Positions 1 through 8,447 of a stretch of 64,000 nt of DNA are shown one piece after another. Source of the stretch: Campylobacter sp. US33a (GTDB lineage Bacteria > Campylobacterota > Campylobacteria > Campylobacterales > Campylobacteraceae). A program made the position numbers and the translations under genes. A model generated the notes under the pieces. That model was not told where the DNA came from and did no database searches. It was given only the letters and a program-made list of their open reading frames with translations. The first letter of the stretch is position 1. Each line of letters starts with the position of its first letter. The stretch lies in contig NZ_RYYL01000005.1 in NCBI RefSeq assembly GCF_004378855.1, positions 116,617 through 180,616 of the forward strand, written 5' to 3'.

Positions 1-48
1 TATGAGATTATAGATAGTACGGATAAATTAAAGAATAAAATATGCTAG
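1..48 (+). CDS. 3' end of an upstream gene (partial)
   Basis: An open frame enters from the left edge and stops at TAG (46-48), giving a 15-residue hydrophilic C-terminus (YEIIDSTDKLKNKIC). Nothing in it identifies a family. It is read as the tail of a gene on the same strand as pseF because no other frame is more convincing, but so short a fragment could be chance. Confidence 0.3.
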   Translation, partial: YEIIDSTDKLKNKIC

Positions 49-111
49 AGCAAGGCTTTTTTTATAAAGTCAATATATAAAAAGTTAATACAAATCTCAC
101 TTAAACTTTGG

Positions 112-138
112 TAAAATAAACCATAATTTCCAAAGGAA
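112..138 (+). promoter_or_regulatory. Promoter -10 and RBS of the pseFGH operon
   Basis: A TAAAAT -10-like hexamer (112-117) follows T-rich DNA, as in Campylobacter sigma-70 promoters, which usually lack a clear -35. AAGGAA (133-138) lies five bases before the pseF ATG. Assigned by position and composition only. Confidence 0.45.
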
Positions 139-143
139 AAATA

Positions 144-842
144 ATGAAAAATCTTTGTATAATCCCAGCGCGTGGTGGTTCTAAAAGAATTCCAAAGAAA
201 AATATCATTGATTTTTTAGGAAAACCTTTAATTGCTTATAGCATAGAAAATGCTTTAAGTTCTGATATTTTTGATGAAGTAATTATCTCAAGCGATGATG
301 AGGAGATTATAAAAATAGCGTGCAAATACGGCGCAAAAGCTCCTTTTGTTCGTGATAAAAACTTAAGCGATGATTATACTTCTAGCACAGCAGTGATTAA
401 AAATGCTATCGAAATTTTAGCCCAAAAAGGGCAATTTTATGACAATATCTGCGCCCTTTATGCTACCGCCCCATTAATTGATAGTGAAATTCTAAAAAAG
501 GCTTTTGAAAAATTTTTAGACAATAAAAGTGAATTTTTGTTTAGTGCTAGTGAGTTTGATTACCCTATACAAAGGGCTTTTTATTTAGATGAAAAAAATC
601 AAGTTTATATGTTTGATGAGAGTTTTTATAAAAGCCGCTCGCAGGACTTAACTAAGGCCTATCATGATGCTGGAGCTTTTTATTTTGGCAAAAATAAGGC
701 TTGGCTTGAAAATGATTTTTTATTTAAACCCTACTCTAGTGTGTATTTACTACCGCGGAATTTGGTTTGCGATATTGATACCTTAGAAGATTTAGAATTT
801 GCAAAGATACTTTATAAGGTGAGTTATGAAAGTTCTTTTTAG
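144..842 (+). CDS. pseF: CMP-pseudaminic acid synthetase PseF
   Basis: Activates pseudaminic acid with CTP to CMP-pseudaminic acid, the last cytoplasmic step before transfer to flagellin. The 232-residue protein has the cytidylyltransferase signature [15 protein letters not shown] at its N-terminus and the usual family length. It overlaps pseG by 17 bases, and pseG-pseH follow, the Campylobacter pseF-G-H order, which supports Pse rather than sialic acid or legionaminate specificity. A separate cytidylyltransferase (legF) lies at about 56.6 kb. Confidence 0.93.
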   Translation: MKNLCIIPARGGSKRIPKKNIIDFLGKPLIAYSIENALSSDIFDEVIISSDDEEIIKIACKYGAKAPFVRDKNLSDDYTSSTAVIKNAIEILAQKGQFYDNICALYATAPLIDSEILKKAFEKFLDNKSEFLFSASEFDYPIQRAFYLDEKNQVYMFDESFYKSRSQDLTKAYHDAGAFYFGKNKAWLENDFLFKPYSSVYLLPRNLVCDIDTLEDLEFAKILYKVSYESSF

Positions 843-1647
843 AAGTGATAGCTCTAGCCAAATAGGTTTTGGACATATCAAACGCGATCTTGTTTTAGCT
901 AAACAATACAATGATGTAAGCTTTGCCTGTATCGCACTAGAAGGCTCTTTGATTGATGAAATTCCTTATCCTGTTTATGAGCTTACAAGCTCTAGTATAT
1001 ATGAGTTAATCAATCTTATCAAGGCTGAGAAATTTGAACTTTTAATCATCGATCATTATGATATTGGCTATGATGATGAAAAACTCATAAAACTTGAAAC
1101 TGGTATTAAAATTTTAAGTTTTGATGATACTTTTAAAGCCCACTATTGTGATATTTTACTAAATGTTAATGCTTATGCAAAAGCGAGCGATTATAAAGAT
1201 TTAGTGCCTTTTAGATGCGAGTTAAGATGCGGATTTTCCTATGCTTTAATTCGTGATGAATTTTACAAAGAAAGTAAGATAAAAAGAGAAAAAATTTGGG
1301 ACTATTTTATCTGTATTGGTGGTACAGATATTAAAAATTTATCCGCAAAAATCGCTTCTGATTTTAGTGAAGAGAAAAAAATTCTTATTGCAACAAGTAA
1401 CTCAAATAAAAATTTAAAAAAACTCCAAAAATTTGTTCAAAATCACCCAAATATCACATTAACCATTGATAGCGACAATTTAGCAAAATTAATGAATGAA
1501 AGCAAAAAACTTATCATTTCAGCGAGCTCTTTAGTCAACGAAGCTCTAATTTTAAAAGCAAATTTTAAAGCAATTTGCTGTGCCAAAAATCAAGAAAAAA
1601 TAGCCAAATGGCTTGCACAAAAAGGCTATGAGGTGGATTTTCTATGA
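826..1647 (+). CDS. pseG: UDP-sugar hydrolase PseG (pseudaminic acid pathway)
   Basis: Removes UDP from UDP-2,4-diacetamido-2,4,6-trideoxy-beta-L-altrose to free the sugar for condensation with phosphoenolpyruvate by PseI. The 273-residue protein has the PseG N-terminal phosphate loop (GFGHIKRDL, about residues 14-22) and a C-terminal ASSLVNEAL nucleotide-binding segment of the GT-B/MurG-like fold. The start overlaps the end of pseF, and the stop overlaps the pseH start (ATGA), indicating one translationally coupled operon. Confidence 0.92.
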   Translation: MKVLFRSDSSSQIGFGHIKRDLVLAKQYNDVSFACIALEGSLIDEIPYPVYELTSSSIYELINLIKAEKFELLIIDHYDIGYDDEKLIKLETGIKILSFDDTFKAHYCDILLNVNAYAKASDYKDLVPFRCELRCGFSYALIRDEFYKESKIKREKIWDYFICIGGTDIKNLSAKIASDFSEEKKILIATSNSNKNLKKLQKFVQNHPNITLTIDSDNLAKLMNESKKLIISASSLVNEALILKANFKAICCAKNQEKIAKWLAQKGYEVDFL

Positions 1648-2102
1648 TTGAGCTTAAAAATTTTACTCAACTTGACGCGCAAGAAATAAAACTTGTTTAT
1701 GAATGGCGCAATCATGAAAAAATTTCCCAATTTATGAAAAATAAAAATTTTAGTTTTCAAGAACACTTAGATTTTATCAATAAATTAAAAAATGATCTGA
1801 GTAAAAAATATTTTTTAGTAAGTCAAAATAGTGATTTTATAGGCGTTATAGATTTTATCAATATCACTCTAAAAACTTGCGAATTTGGGCTTTATTCAAA
1901 TCCCAATTTAAAAGGTATGGGACAGATTTTGATGAATGAAATTAAAAAATATGCCTTTGAAATTCTAAAAGTGAAAAATCTAAAAGCTTGTGTTTTTAAG
2001 GAAAATGAAAGGGCTTTAAATTTATATTTGAAAAATGATTTCACTATAACTAAAAAGGATGAAAATATGTTTTATGTAGAACTTTCACGGGGGGGGGGAT
2101 AA
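1644..2102 (+). CDS. pseH: PseH-type N-acetyltransferase, poly-G at its 3' end
   Basis: GNAT-family acetyltransferase that acetylates the 4-amino group of the UDP-altrosamine intermediate of pseudaminic acid synthesis. Residues such as [13 protein letters not shown] near the N-terminus and [16 protein letters not shown] in the acetyl-CoA-binding part match PseH. The 152-residue length is slightly short because a G10 tract (2089-2098) forms the last codons and leads straight into TAA (2100-2102). With nine G the frame continues to a TAA (2137-2139) overlapping the next ATG. The core fold is complete, so the protein should be active in either state. Confidence 0.85.
   Translation: MIELKNFTQLDAQEIKLVYEWRNHEKISQFMKNKNFSFQEHLDFINKLKNDLSKKYFLVSQNSDFIGVIDFINITLKTCEFGLYSNPNLKGMGQILMNEIKKYAFEILKVKNLKACVFKENERALNLYLKNDFTITKKDENMFYVELSRGGG
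2089..2098 (+). repeat. Poly-G tract (G10) at the 3' end of pseH
   Basis: Ten consecutive G. As written the frame ends RGGG-stop. With 9 G it gains 13 further residues after the glycines and ends in a TAATG overlap with the next gene. With 11 G it stops after two more residues. Slippage should alter the C-terminus and coupling to the downstream gene rather than destroy PseH. Confidence 0.9.
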
Positions 2103-2138
2103 GATAATTTTTATGTCTCCTTATTTAAAGGCAGCATA

Positions 2139-3287
2139 ATGAAAATTGCTATTTTAACTTCACCCAAACAATGGTTTATCCCTTACGCAAAAGAACTTCA
2201 AAAGCTTATTAATGCCGATCTTTTTTATGATCATAAAGAAATTTTTAATTATGAAATTGTCTTTATACTCTCTTATCACAAAATTATCGATAAGAAATTT
2301 TTACAACAAAATAAGCATAATATTGTTATTCATGCTTCAAATTTACCCCAAGGAAAAGGTTGGTCGCCTTTGTTTCACCAAGTGATTGAAGGTAGAGATG
2401 AAATTGTTTTTTCTGTATTTGAAGCTGATGAAAAAGCCGATAATGGCGATATTTACCTACAAAAAACATTGATTTTAAATGGTTTAGAATTATATGAAGA
2501 GCTAAGAGAAAAACAAGCCAGATTTTGCCTAGAATTGTGCGTTGATTTTTTGAAACTCTATCCTAACATTAAAGCGCAAAAGCAAAAAGGCAAAGAAAGT
2601 TTTTATCCAAAACGCAGCGCAAAAGACAGTGAATTGGATATCAATAAAAGCATCAACGAGCAATTTAATCTTTTAAGAACTACAAGCAATGAAGAATTTC
2701 CAGCATTTTTTTACAAAGATGGTAAAAAATTCATACTTAAAATTTATACTCAAAATTCTTTTGATACTTCAGTACAAACAACTGAGGGGGGGGGGATAAA
2801 GATAACTTTAGAAAATTTTATCCATCTTAACAAATATAAAAAAGAACAAATTAGACGCTTAAGAAATCTTCCGCAAATTAAAAAATATCTTTATCATCAA
2901 CATTTTATTAGTAAAAATGAACACAAAAATTTCATTAAAAGACTAAGAACAACAAATCAAAAAATTTATTTTTGTCTTAGTGTAAAAAATCAAATTCTAG
3001 GAAGTATAAATTTTCATTTTAAAGATGCTAGTAGTATAGAATTTGGTTTTTACTCAAATCCTTATTCTAAGGTTAGCGGAATAGGCAGAATTTTAGAACA
3101 AATTAGTATTTACTATGCTTTTTATATCTTACAAGCAAAAACACTTTATTTAGAGGCCTTTAGAGAGAACTTGCAGGTAATCAATTTGCATAAAAAATTT
3201 GGCTTTGTGGAATTTTATAGCGAAAACGAAAAAATCATAAAAATGCAACTTAAAAAACATTTAATAAGCACAAAAGTAAAAAATTAA
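2139..3287 (+). CDS. Formyltransferase domain fused to a PseH-like GNAT domain, phase-variable
   Basis: A two-domain protein of 382 residues. Residues about 1-165 resemble the methionyl-tRNA/sugar formyltransferase N-terminal fold: NIVIHASNLPQGKGWSP is the N..H catalytic segment and NGDIY the acidic segment. Residues about 225-375 are a second GNAT domain closely like PseH (FGFYSNPYSKVSGIGR). A G10 tract (2786-2795) lies between the domains. With 10 G the whole protein is read; with 9 G a TAA follows at once, and with 11 G a stop comes about 16 codons later, leaving only the formyltransferase half. The position after pseH suggests it makes an N-formyl or otherwise N-acylated pseudaminic acid variant. 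Substrate is inference. Confidence 0.75.
   Translation: MKIAILTSPKQWFIPYAKELQKLINADLFYDHKEIFNYEIVFILSYHKIIDKKFLQQNKHNIVIHASNLPQGKGWSPLFHQVIEGRDEIVFSVFEADEKADNGDIYLQKTLILNGLELYEELREKQARFCLELCVDFLKLYPNIKAQKQKGKESFYPKRSAKDSELDINKSINEQFNLLRTTSNEEFPAFFYKDGKKFILKIYTQNSFDTSVQTTEGGGIKITLENFIHLNKYKKEQIRRLRNLPQIKKYLYHQHFISKNEHKNFIKRLRTTNQKIYFCLSVKNQILGSINFHFKDASSIEFGFYSNPYSKVSGIGRILEQISIYYAFYILQAKTLYLEAFRENLQVINLHKKFGFVEFYSENEKIIKMQLKKHLISTKVKN
2786..2795 (+). repeat. Poly-G tract (G10) between the two domains of the fusion gene
   Basis: Ten G read as glycines in TTEGGGIKI, exactly between the formyltransferase-like and acetyltransferase-like domains. The present length keeps both domains in frame. 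Changing by one base in either direction removes the GNAT domain. Confidence 0.92.
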
Positions 3288-3302
3288 ATAATTTTACTTT
3301 TG
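3271..3302. terminator. Bidirectional terminator between convergent genes
   Basis: A perfect 11-bp inverted repeat (3271-3281 with 3292-3302) around a 10-base AT loop lies between the converging fusion gene and ctsG. The plus-strand stop codon (3285-3287) falls in the loop. T/A-rich arms suit termination from both sides. Confidence 0.6.
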
Positions 3303-3318
3303 TTTGATTATTTTTAAA

Positions 3319-3882
3319 TCAATTTAAAATATAAACCTTACTTGCCAAGTCTTTAAAAGCTTTAGAACCCACAAAACTAACACAAGTTTTATTGCTTGAA
3401 TTTGCTTTAAAATTTGCATTAGATAATGCTATCATTGCTGAATTTAGCGCATCTTGTTTGCTTTTATTGCTTGGATCGAATAAAGCTTCACTTTGCGCAG
3501 CTGCAACATTTTCAATCAAAATCTTACTTTCTTCATCTGCTGAAATTCCCAAAACCACCACATTATCCTTAGGCACAAAAACCAAATTTACGCAAGCTTC
3601 CTCGCCAGCTACTTTAAATTTCACACTCGTTGTTGCATTGATATTTCCTAAATCCACGCTTTCAAGATCTGCAACATTGCTCATTACCCTTGTATTTGCC
3701 AAACTATCATTTTTCAAAGCATATAAAGTAATATCACCAATAGCGGTTTTTAAATTACTAGCACTTTTGCTAAGCTCGGCATTATCCTTGCTAGAACTTA
3801 ATTTTGGCAAAGCAATGGCTGCTAAAATCCCTAAAATAACAATCACAAAAATTAATTCTAAAACACTAAAACCTTTTTTCAT
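3319..3882 (-). CDS. ctsG: Type II pseudopilin-like DNA uptake protein CtsG
   Basis: The N-terminus KGFSVLELIFVIVILGILAAIA is a classic type IV pilin/pseudopilin prepilin signal: a charged leader cleaved before F, Glu at +5, and a hydrophobic helix. In Campylobacter the homologue next to tsaD is CtsG, needed for natural transformation as part of the type II-secretion-like uptake apparatus. The 187-residue length is pseudopilin-like, and two cysteines near the C-terminal half could form a disulfide. It follows tsaD by nine bases and is probably the last gene of that operon. Confidence 0.8.
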   Translation of the reverse strand: MKKGFSVLELIFVIVILGILAAIALPKLSSSKDNAELSKSASNLKTAIGDITLYALKNDSLANTRVMSNVADLESVDLGNINATTSVKFKVAGEEACVNLVFVPKDNVVVLGISADEESKILIENVAAAQSEALFDPSNKSKQDALNSAMIALSNANFKANSSNKTCVSFVGSKAFKDLASKVYILN

Positions 3883-3891
3883 ATCCTTCCT

Positions 3892-4899
3892 TTATAAAAT
3901 GGTAAAATTTGTATTTTTGGGACTTAAAATTTCACTTTTAAAATCCGTAAATTCTTCTCTAACATACGCATCACAAGCCGCTCTTGCTATCATTAAAGCA
4001 TTATCAGAACAATACTCAAGCGGAGCGAGTTTAAGGTCGCAAGAAAATTTAGAACAAAGTTTTTCTATACTTTGACGCAATTTTAAATTTGCACTCGCGC
4101 CGCCAACTATACCAAAATTTTGAAAATTATAAATTTTAAAAATTTTTTCAAGTTTATTTAAAATATGCAAAATTGCAGCTTCTTCAAAGGCAAAAGCGAT
4201 TTCACTTTTGATCTCTTCATCTAATTTTTCATACTTTAAAATCTCAAGTCTGACAGCATTTTTAAGCCCTGAAAAACTATAGTTTAACTCCTTAGAATGT
4301 AGCATTGGAACACTAAAATGCAAAGATTTTGTTTTAGCTTTTTTTGCAAGATTTTCAATGATTGCGCCACCTGGATAGCCTAGATTCATCATTTTAGCTA
4401 CTTTATCAAAGCTTTCACCAAAACTATCATCATTTGTTGAAGCTAAAGTATGAATTTTAGCCTTTTCATCCACATACAAAACCATAGTATGACCCCCACT
4501 TACAAGCAAAATTCCCATATTCAAACACACTTTTTCTTCTAAAAATAAAGAATAAATATGTCCTTTAAGATGATTGATGCTTATAAGAGGCAATTTAAGA
4601 CTTAAAGCCAAAGTCTTTGCCATAGTTATACCGCCAATTAAACTCACACTTAAACCTGGCTCATTCGTTACTGCTATGGCGCACAATCTTGGAAAATAAT
4701 CCTTGCATTCTTCTAAAATTTTTGGCAAAGCCGCCGTATGAAGTCTAGCAGCAAGCTCAGGTACAACGCCTCCATACAAAGAATGTTCACTTTCTTGGGA
4801 AATTTTCTTATGAAAAATACAAGCATAAGTATCCTTACAAATAATGGCAATGGAACTATCATCACAAGAACTTTCAATAGCAAGAATTAAATTTTTCAT
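3892..4899 (-). CDS. tsaD: tRNA N6-threonylcarbamoyladenosine synthase TsaD
   Basis: Transfers the threonylcarbamoyl group from TsaC-made adenylate to A37 of ANN-decoding tRNAs. The 335-residue ASKHA-fold protein shows the expected AIESSCDDSS start, the metal-binding histidines in INHLKGHIYS, the SGGHT phosphate loop and GGASAN near the C-terminus. Length and motifs are typical for the bacterial family (formerly Gcp). The pgp1 stop overlaps its start by four bases, so it is in the same minus-strand operon. Confidence 0.95.
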   Translation of the reverse strand: MKNLILAIESSCDDSSIAIICKDTYACIFHKKISQESEHSLYGGVVPELAARLHTAALPKILEECKDYFPRLCAIAVTNEPGLSVSLIGGITMAKTLALSLKLPLISINHLKGHIYSLFLEEKVCLNMGILLVSGGHTMVLYVDEKAKIHTLASTNDDSFGESFDKVAKMMNLGYPGGAIIENLAKKAKTKSLHFSVPMLHSKELNYSFSGLKNAVRLEILKYEKLDEEIKSEIAFAFEEAAILHILNKLEKIFKIYNFQNFGIVGGASANLKLRQSIEKLCSKFSCDLKLAPLEYCSDNALMIARAACDAYVREEFTDFKSEILSPKNTNFTIL

Positions 4900-6284
4900 T
4901 CAAATTCCACTAAAATAGAACCCAGAAACTTATCTTTTTTTTGAATGATTTCAAGTTCATTTTTAGAAAGCTTAGGAGGATTTTTGATGATTTTTGTAAA
5001 TTCTTCTTTAACTTTGTTTTGTTTTAAATTTGCATTTCTTAATTCATAAAGTTCTATTCTAAAAATCTTTCCTGCTTCATCTATGGAATATTTTTCCTGC
5101 ATTTGATTTTTGTTGATTAAAATTTCACTTTCATCAGCCCCTATATCAAGCCCGATAACATTAGCTCTTACGCCTTTAATTCTAGGAATTTTAAAATTGT
5201 TTTTCACAACAATTTTACTTGCAAAAGGTACTTTTGTTTTTTCACCATCAATAATCATAGTAATTTTATTTAAAGCATTGCTGAATTCAAAATACTCAGG
5301 ATAAAGCCTTGTTTGAAAACGATTTCCATATTGAATGAAAAATGATTCTCCTTCCGAAAGAACCGCGGTAATTTCATTACTTGTTTGGTAATTTAAACTT
5401 TGATTAATAGGCGTTGGCAAGTAACTCAAACTGTCTCTTGGTTTTTTTAAGGTAAGTAAAATTTTATCATTAAAAAGTTTAACTTCAAGCTCTTTATTAA
5501 TCACTTCATAAACCCCTTGCGGAGTAAGTTCAAAACTTCTTTCAAACTCAATTCCAGCGGTTTTAAGATAAGCTTCAATCGCCAAAAGATGATAATAAGC
5601 CCTTAAGTGTACTGGCAAAGATTTACTTGCCTCATTAGCAAAAGCAGCTTTTTTATTTGAAATAACAAAATAAGTCAAAGCTTTTAGCATCTCCGTATCG
5701 TCATCTTCTTTTGTATTAGTATTTTTAAGATGATATTGATGTTTTGGATCAACTAAAGCGAGATTAATATTATCAACAGTGTTTTGAGCTATGTGTTCAA
5801 GCTGATTATATTTACTTGCATTAATTTCCCTTGTGTCAATAATGCTTGAATTTCCCCAACGCTTAGGATTGAGCTCTGAATTGATAAAAGCTGGTCTATA
5901 AAAACCACTGCCATCGTGAAGATTAATCACCATTCCAACTTCATCTTGTAAAATAAGTTTTTTAATTCTTTCAACCGTATGATAATCAGGATCATTAAAA
6001 TTAATATCTGCAAATTTGCGATTTAAATCTCCATTTTCACCCCTACCTCTTTTAATAATGCTTTCAAAAGCAAGATTAGGCGCAACGATGATTTTACCTT
6101 TAGTAATATTATAATCACTTATAAGCAAGCTTGCCGCGTGAAATCCCCCTGGCTCATCGCCTTGTATACCACCAAAAATCACAACCGTATTATTATCATC
6201 TAAACTTTTTCCTTTTTGTGTTACAGTAAAATCAAGTCCAAAAAGCGTAATAGCATATACTAAAAAGAAGACTATTTTCCTCAT
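4896..6284 (-). CDS. pgp1: Peptidoglycan DL-carboxypeptidase Pgp1
   Basis: Trims muropeptide tripeptides to dipeptides in the periplasm; in C. jejuni Pgp1 is needed for helical cell shape. The chosen ATG (6284) starts a signal peptide (MRKIVFFLVYAITLFGLDF), lies one base after the dxr stop and gives 462 residues, close to the known 464. In-frame upstream TTG and ATG codons inside dxr would spoil the signal peptide. The M14-like zinc motif GGIQGDEPGGFH near residues 40-50 and INLHDGSGF further on are visible. Confidence 0.88.
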   Translation of the reverse strand: MRKIVFFLVYAITLFGLDFTVTQKGKSLDDNNTVVIFGGIQGDEPGGFHAASLLISDYNITKGKIIVAPNLAFESIIKRGRGENGDLNRKFADINFNDPDYHTVERIKKLILQDEVGMVINLHDGSGFYRPAFINSELNPKRWGNSSIIDTREINASKYNQLEHIAQNTVDNINLALVDPKHQYHLKNTNTKEDDDTEMLKALTYFVISNKKAAFANEASKSLPVHLRAYYHLLAIEAYLKTAGIEFERSFELTPQGVYEVINKELEVKLFNDKILLTLKKPRDSLSYLPTPINQSLNYQTSNEITAVLSEGESFFIQYGNRFQTRLYPEYFEFSNALNKITMIIDGEKTKVPFASKIVVKNNFKIPRIKGVRANVIGLDIGADESEILINKNQMQEKYSIDEAGKIFRIELYELRNANLKQNKVKEEFTKIIKNPPKLSKNELEIIQKKDKFLGSILVEFE

Positions 6285-6285
6285 T

Positions 6286-7365
6286 CTAAACCTTTGCATT
6301 GCAAAATTCTCTAACCTTTGTATCAATTTCAAAAACCTCTTCTAGACTTTGTATTTTTAAAGTGCCAAAACAATCTAAAGCCTTAAAAATGCCTCTTGAA
6401 ATATCTAAAAATCCGCATTCTGAATTTAAAAATCTACGAACTAAAACTTCATTAGCACCATTGATTATAACTCCCAAATCAGGATTTTTTAAAATTTCAT
6501 TTTTCAAAGAAAATATAGGATATTTCTTAAGATTAATTGAGTGGAATTTTAAACTAGGAAGTTTAACAAAATCAATATTTTGAAGAATTTTTTTATCATA
6601 AGTCTCAAAAAGCGCTTGAGAAATAGCAAGTTTCATATCAGGATAAGAAAAATAAGCCGTGCTAGAGCCATCTTCAAATTCGCACATTGCGTGCACCAAA
6701 GATTTTGGTTCTATCAGTGCATCTATATCCTTAAAACCATAAAGATGGTAGGCTTCAAGAATTTCAAAAAGCTTGTTTGCCATTGTGGCGCTATCTATGG
6801 TGATTTTTGCACCCATAGACCAATTAGGATGCTTTAAAGCCATTTTCGCATCTACTTTTTCTAAGTCAGTAATTTTTAAGCCAAAAGTAGCGCCGCCACT
6901 TGCTGTAATATAAAGCTTTGAAATGTTATTTTTATGATTTTGAAGCAAAAATTTCAGCGCCGCATGCTCACTATCAATAGGTCTTATATTCATATTTTGC
7001 AAGAATTTGCCTGCCACCACTAGGCTTTCTTTATTAGCCAAAGCTAAGGTTTTACCTAGCTCTTTGCTTTTTAAACTTGTTCTAAGTCCCGCAAAACCCA
7101 CAATGGCATTGACAACAAAATCATCTTCGCACTCTTGTAAAATTTTCTCCAAACCCTTTTGTCCGACAAAAACTTTTTTATGTTTAACAAGGCTTTTATT
7201 TTTTTCATTTTTAATGCAAACAAATTGCGGCTTAAACGCTTCGATTTGCTCATTTAATAAAGCGATATTATTCCCGCACGATAAAGCCGAAATTTTAATA
7301 TTATATTCTTTGGCAAGTTTTAGGGTATTAACACCTATACTGCCAGTGCTTCCAAAAACTATCAT
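6286..7365 (-). CDS. dxr: 1-deoxy-D-xylulose 5-phosphate reductoisomerase
   Basis: Second step of the MEP isoprenoid pathway: NADPH-dependent rearrangement and reduction of DXP to [15 protein letters not shown] is the dinucleotide-binding loop at the N-terminus, [10 protein letters not shown] carries the nucleotide-contact lysine, and PIDSEHAA plus TASGGATFG form the metal and substrate site. The length of 359 residues is slightly shorter than E. coli Dxr, as usual in epsilonproteobacteria. The start overlaps the cdsA stop by four bases. Confidence 0.95.
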   Translation of the reverse strand: MIVFGSTGSIGVNTLKLAKEYNIKISALSCGNNIALLNEQIEAFKPQFVCIKNEKNKSLVKHKKVFVGQKGLEKILQECEDDFVVNAIVGFAGLRTSLKSKELGKTLALANKESLVVAGKFLQNMNIRPIDSEHAALKFLLQNHKNNISKLYITASGGATFGLKITDLEKVDAKMALKHPNWSMGAKITIDSATMANKLFEILEAYHLYGFKDIDALIEPKSLVHAMCEFEDGSSTAYFSYPDMKLAISQALFETYDKKILQNIDFVKLPSLKFHSINLKKYPIFSLKNEILKNPDLGVIINGANEVLVRRFLNSECGFLDISRGIFKALDCFGTLKIQSLEEVFEIDTKVREFCNAKV

Positions 7366-8090
7366 AATAAAGCAACCATTACAAACGCAGCAATCATCAC
7401 GGCATCAATCCTATCTAAAATCCCCCCATGTCCTGGTATTAAATCTCCACTATCCTTTACCCCAGCTTCGCGCTTAAAATAACTCTCTAATAAATCTCCA
7501 ATCACCGCAAAAACACCCACCAAAAAAGAACAAAGCAAAGCTAAGCCAAAATCATACACAAAAACACCCACAATAGTGCCAAGAATGCTCGCGCAAATAA
7601 GCCCACCAATAACGCCTTCCATAGTTTTATTTGGACTTGTTTGCGAAAAAGGCGTTTTACCTATCATTTTTCCTATAAAATAAGCTCCGCTATCACAACT
7701 TGCTACAATTACAATCAACCAAAACAAAGCAAACATTCCATGGGACAAATAAACCTGCCAAAGCGCTAAAATAGGTAAAACCGGATAAATATAAATTAAA
7801 GCGAGTTTTAAATTTGAAGCCTTTTTATAAACCAAATATCCCACAACAAGCAACAAAAACAAAACTCCAATCAATAAAGCCTTGCCAGAAAAAGAACCCA
7901 AAATAAAGCAAAGCAGAGCAAACCACACATTAGCATTTTCAAGCCCAAAGAGCTTTTGTGCTTCTTCAAAAGCAAAATACAATAAAGCTCCAAAGATAAT
8001 AAAATTCACCACAAACTGATCGATTAAAGCAACCACCAGCACCGCAAATACCATAATTACACCCGAAATAATCCTTGTTTTGTTAAACAT
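7362..8090 (-). CDS. cdsA: Phosphatidate cytidylyltransferase CdsA
   Basis: Inner-membrane enzyme making CDP-diacylglycerol from phosphatidate and CTP. The 242-residue protein is mostly hydrophobic helices and ends with the CDP-alcohol signature region: [19 protein letters not shown], then [12 protein letters not shown] and the final [19 protein letters not shown]. It is coupled to dxr by an ATGA-type overlap. This cdsA-dxr pairing is common in bacteria. Confidence 0.94.
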   Translation of the reverse strand: MFNKTRIISGVIMVFAVLVVALIDQFVVNFIIFGALLYFAFEEAQKLFGLENANVWFALLCFILGSFSGKALLIGVLFLLLVVGYLVYKKASNLKLALIYIYPVLPILALWQVYLSHGMFALFWLIVIVASCDSGAYFIGKMIGKTPFSQTSPNKTMEGVIGGLICASILGTIVGVFVYDFGLALLCSFLVGVFAVIGDLLESYFKREAGVKDSGDLIPGHGGILDRIDAVMIAAFVMVALL

Positions 8091-8103
8091 TAAATTCCTT
8101 TTT

Positions 8104-8445
8104 TTAAATACTGATATCTAAATGATGAAGTTTTTGCGCACTCTTAAAGGATGCTTCATCTTCACTTTGTTCTTCATCTTCTTGATTTTCTTGTCCTTCT
8201 TCGTCTTGTTTTTCTTTGTGGCGTTTCTTTTCCTCTTCATCAGCCCTTTCTTTTACCTCTTCATTAATCTCATGGCTTTTAGCCACTTTTTCTAACTTAT
8301 CAACAACTTTTTCTTTTTGAGTAAATTCATTCAAATTTGCAAGTGCTGCAAAACTTTCTTTTGCAAGTTCATTACCCACTTGAGTTGCAGGCAAGGCAGC
8401 GTTTTGATTAACAAAATTGAGATTTCCAATAGGCGAAACAGGCAT
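8104..8445 (-). CDS. Small acidic coiled-coil protein of unknown function
   Basis: A 113-residue hydrophilic protein. The first 45 residues are ordinary; about residues 45-100 are dense in Glu, Lys, Asp and Gln (KERADEEEKKRHKEKQ) and should form a charged helix or coiled coil. No enzyme motif is visible. It starts two bases after the rqcH-type gene and has its own AAGGAG-like RBS. The same gene sits between these neighbours in C. jejuni, so it is conserved. Function unknown. Confidence 0.75.
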   Translation of the reverse strand: MPVSPIGNLNFVNQNAALPATQVGNELAKESFAALANLNEFTQKEKVVDKLEKVAKSHEINEEVKERADEEEKKRHKEKQDEEGQENQEDEEQSEDEASFKSAQKLHHLDISI

Positions 8446-8447
8446 AC

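Noticed and set aside
3392..4075. A 227-codon plus-strand open frame antisense to ctsG and tsaD
   Set aside because: Lies opposite two well supported genes, has no RBS, and has the Leu/Ser-rich composition of a shadow frame.
7007..7477. A 156-codon plus-strand frame opposite dxr/cdsA
   Set aside because: Shadow of the real minus-strand genes; no RBS, family motif or sensible composition.
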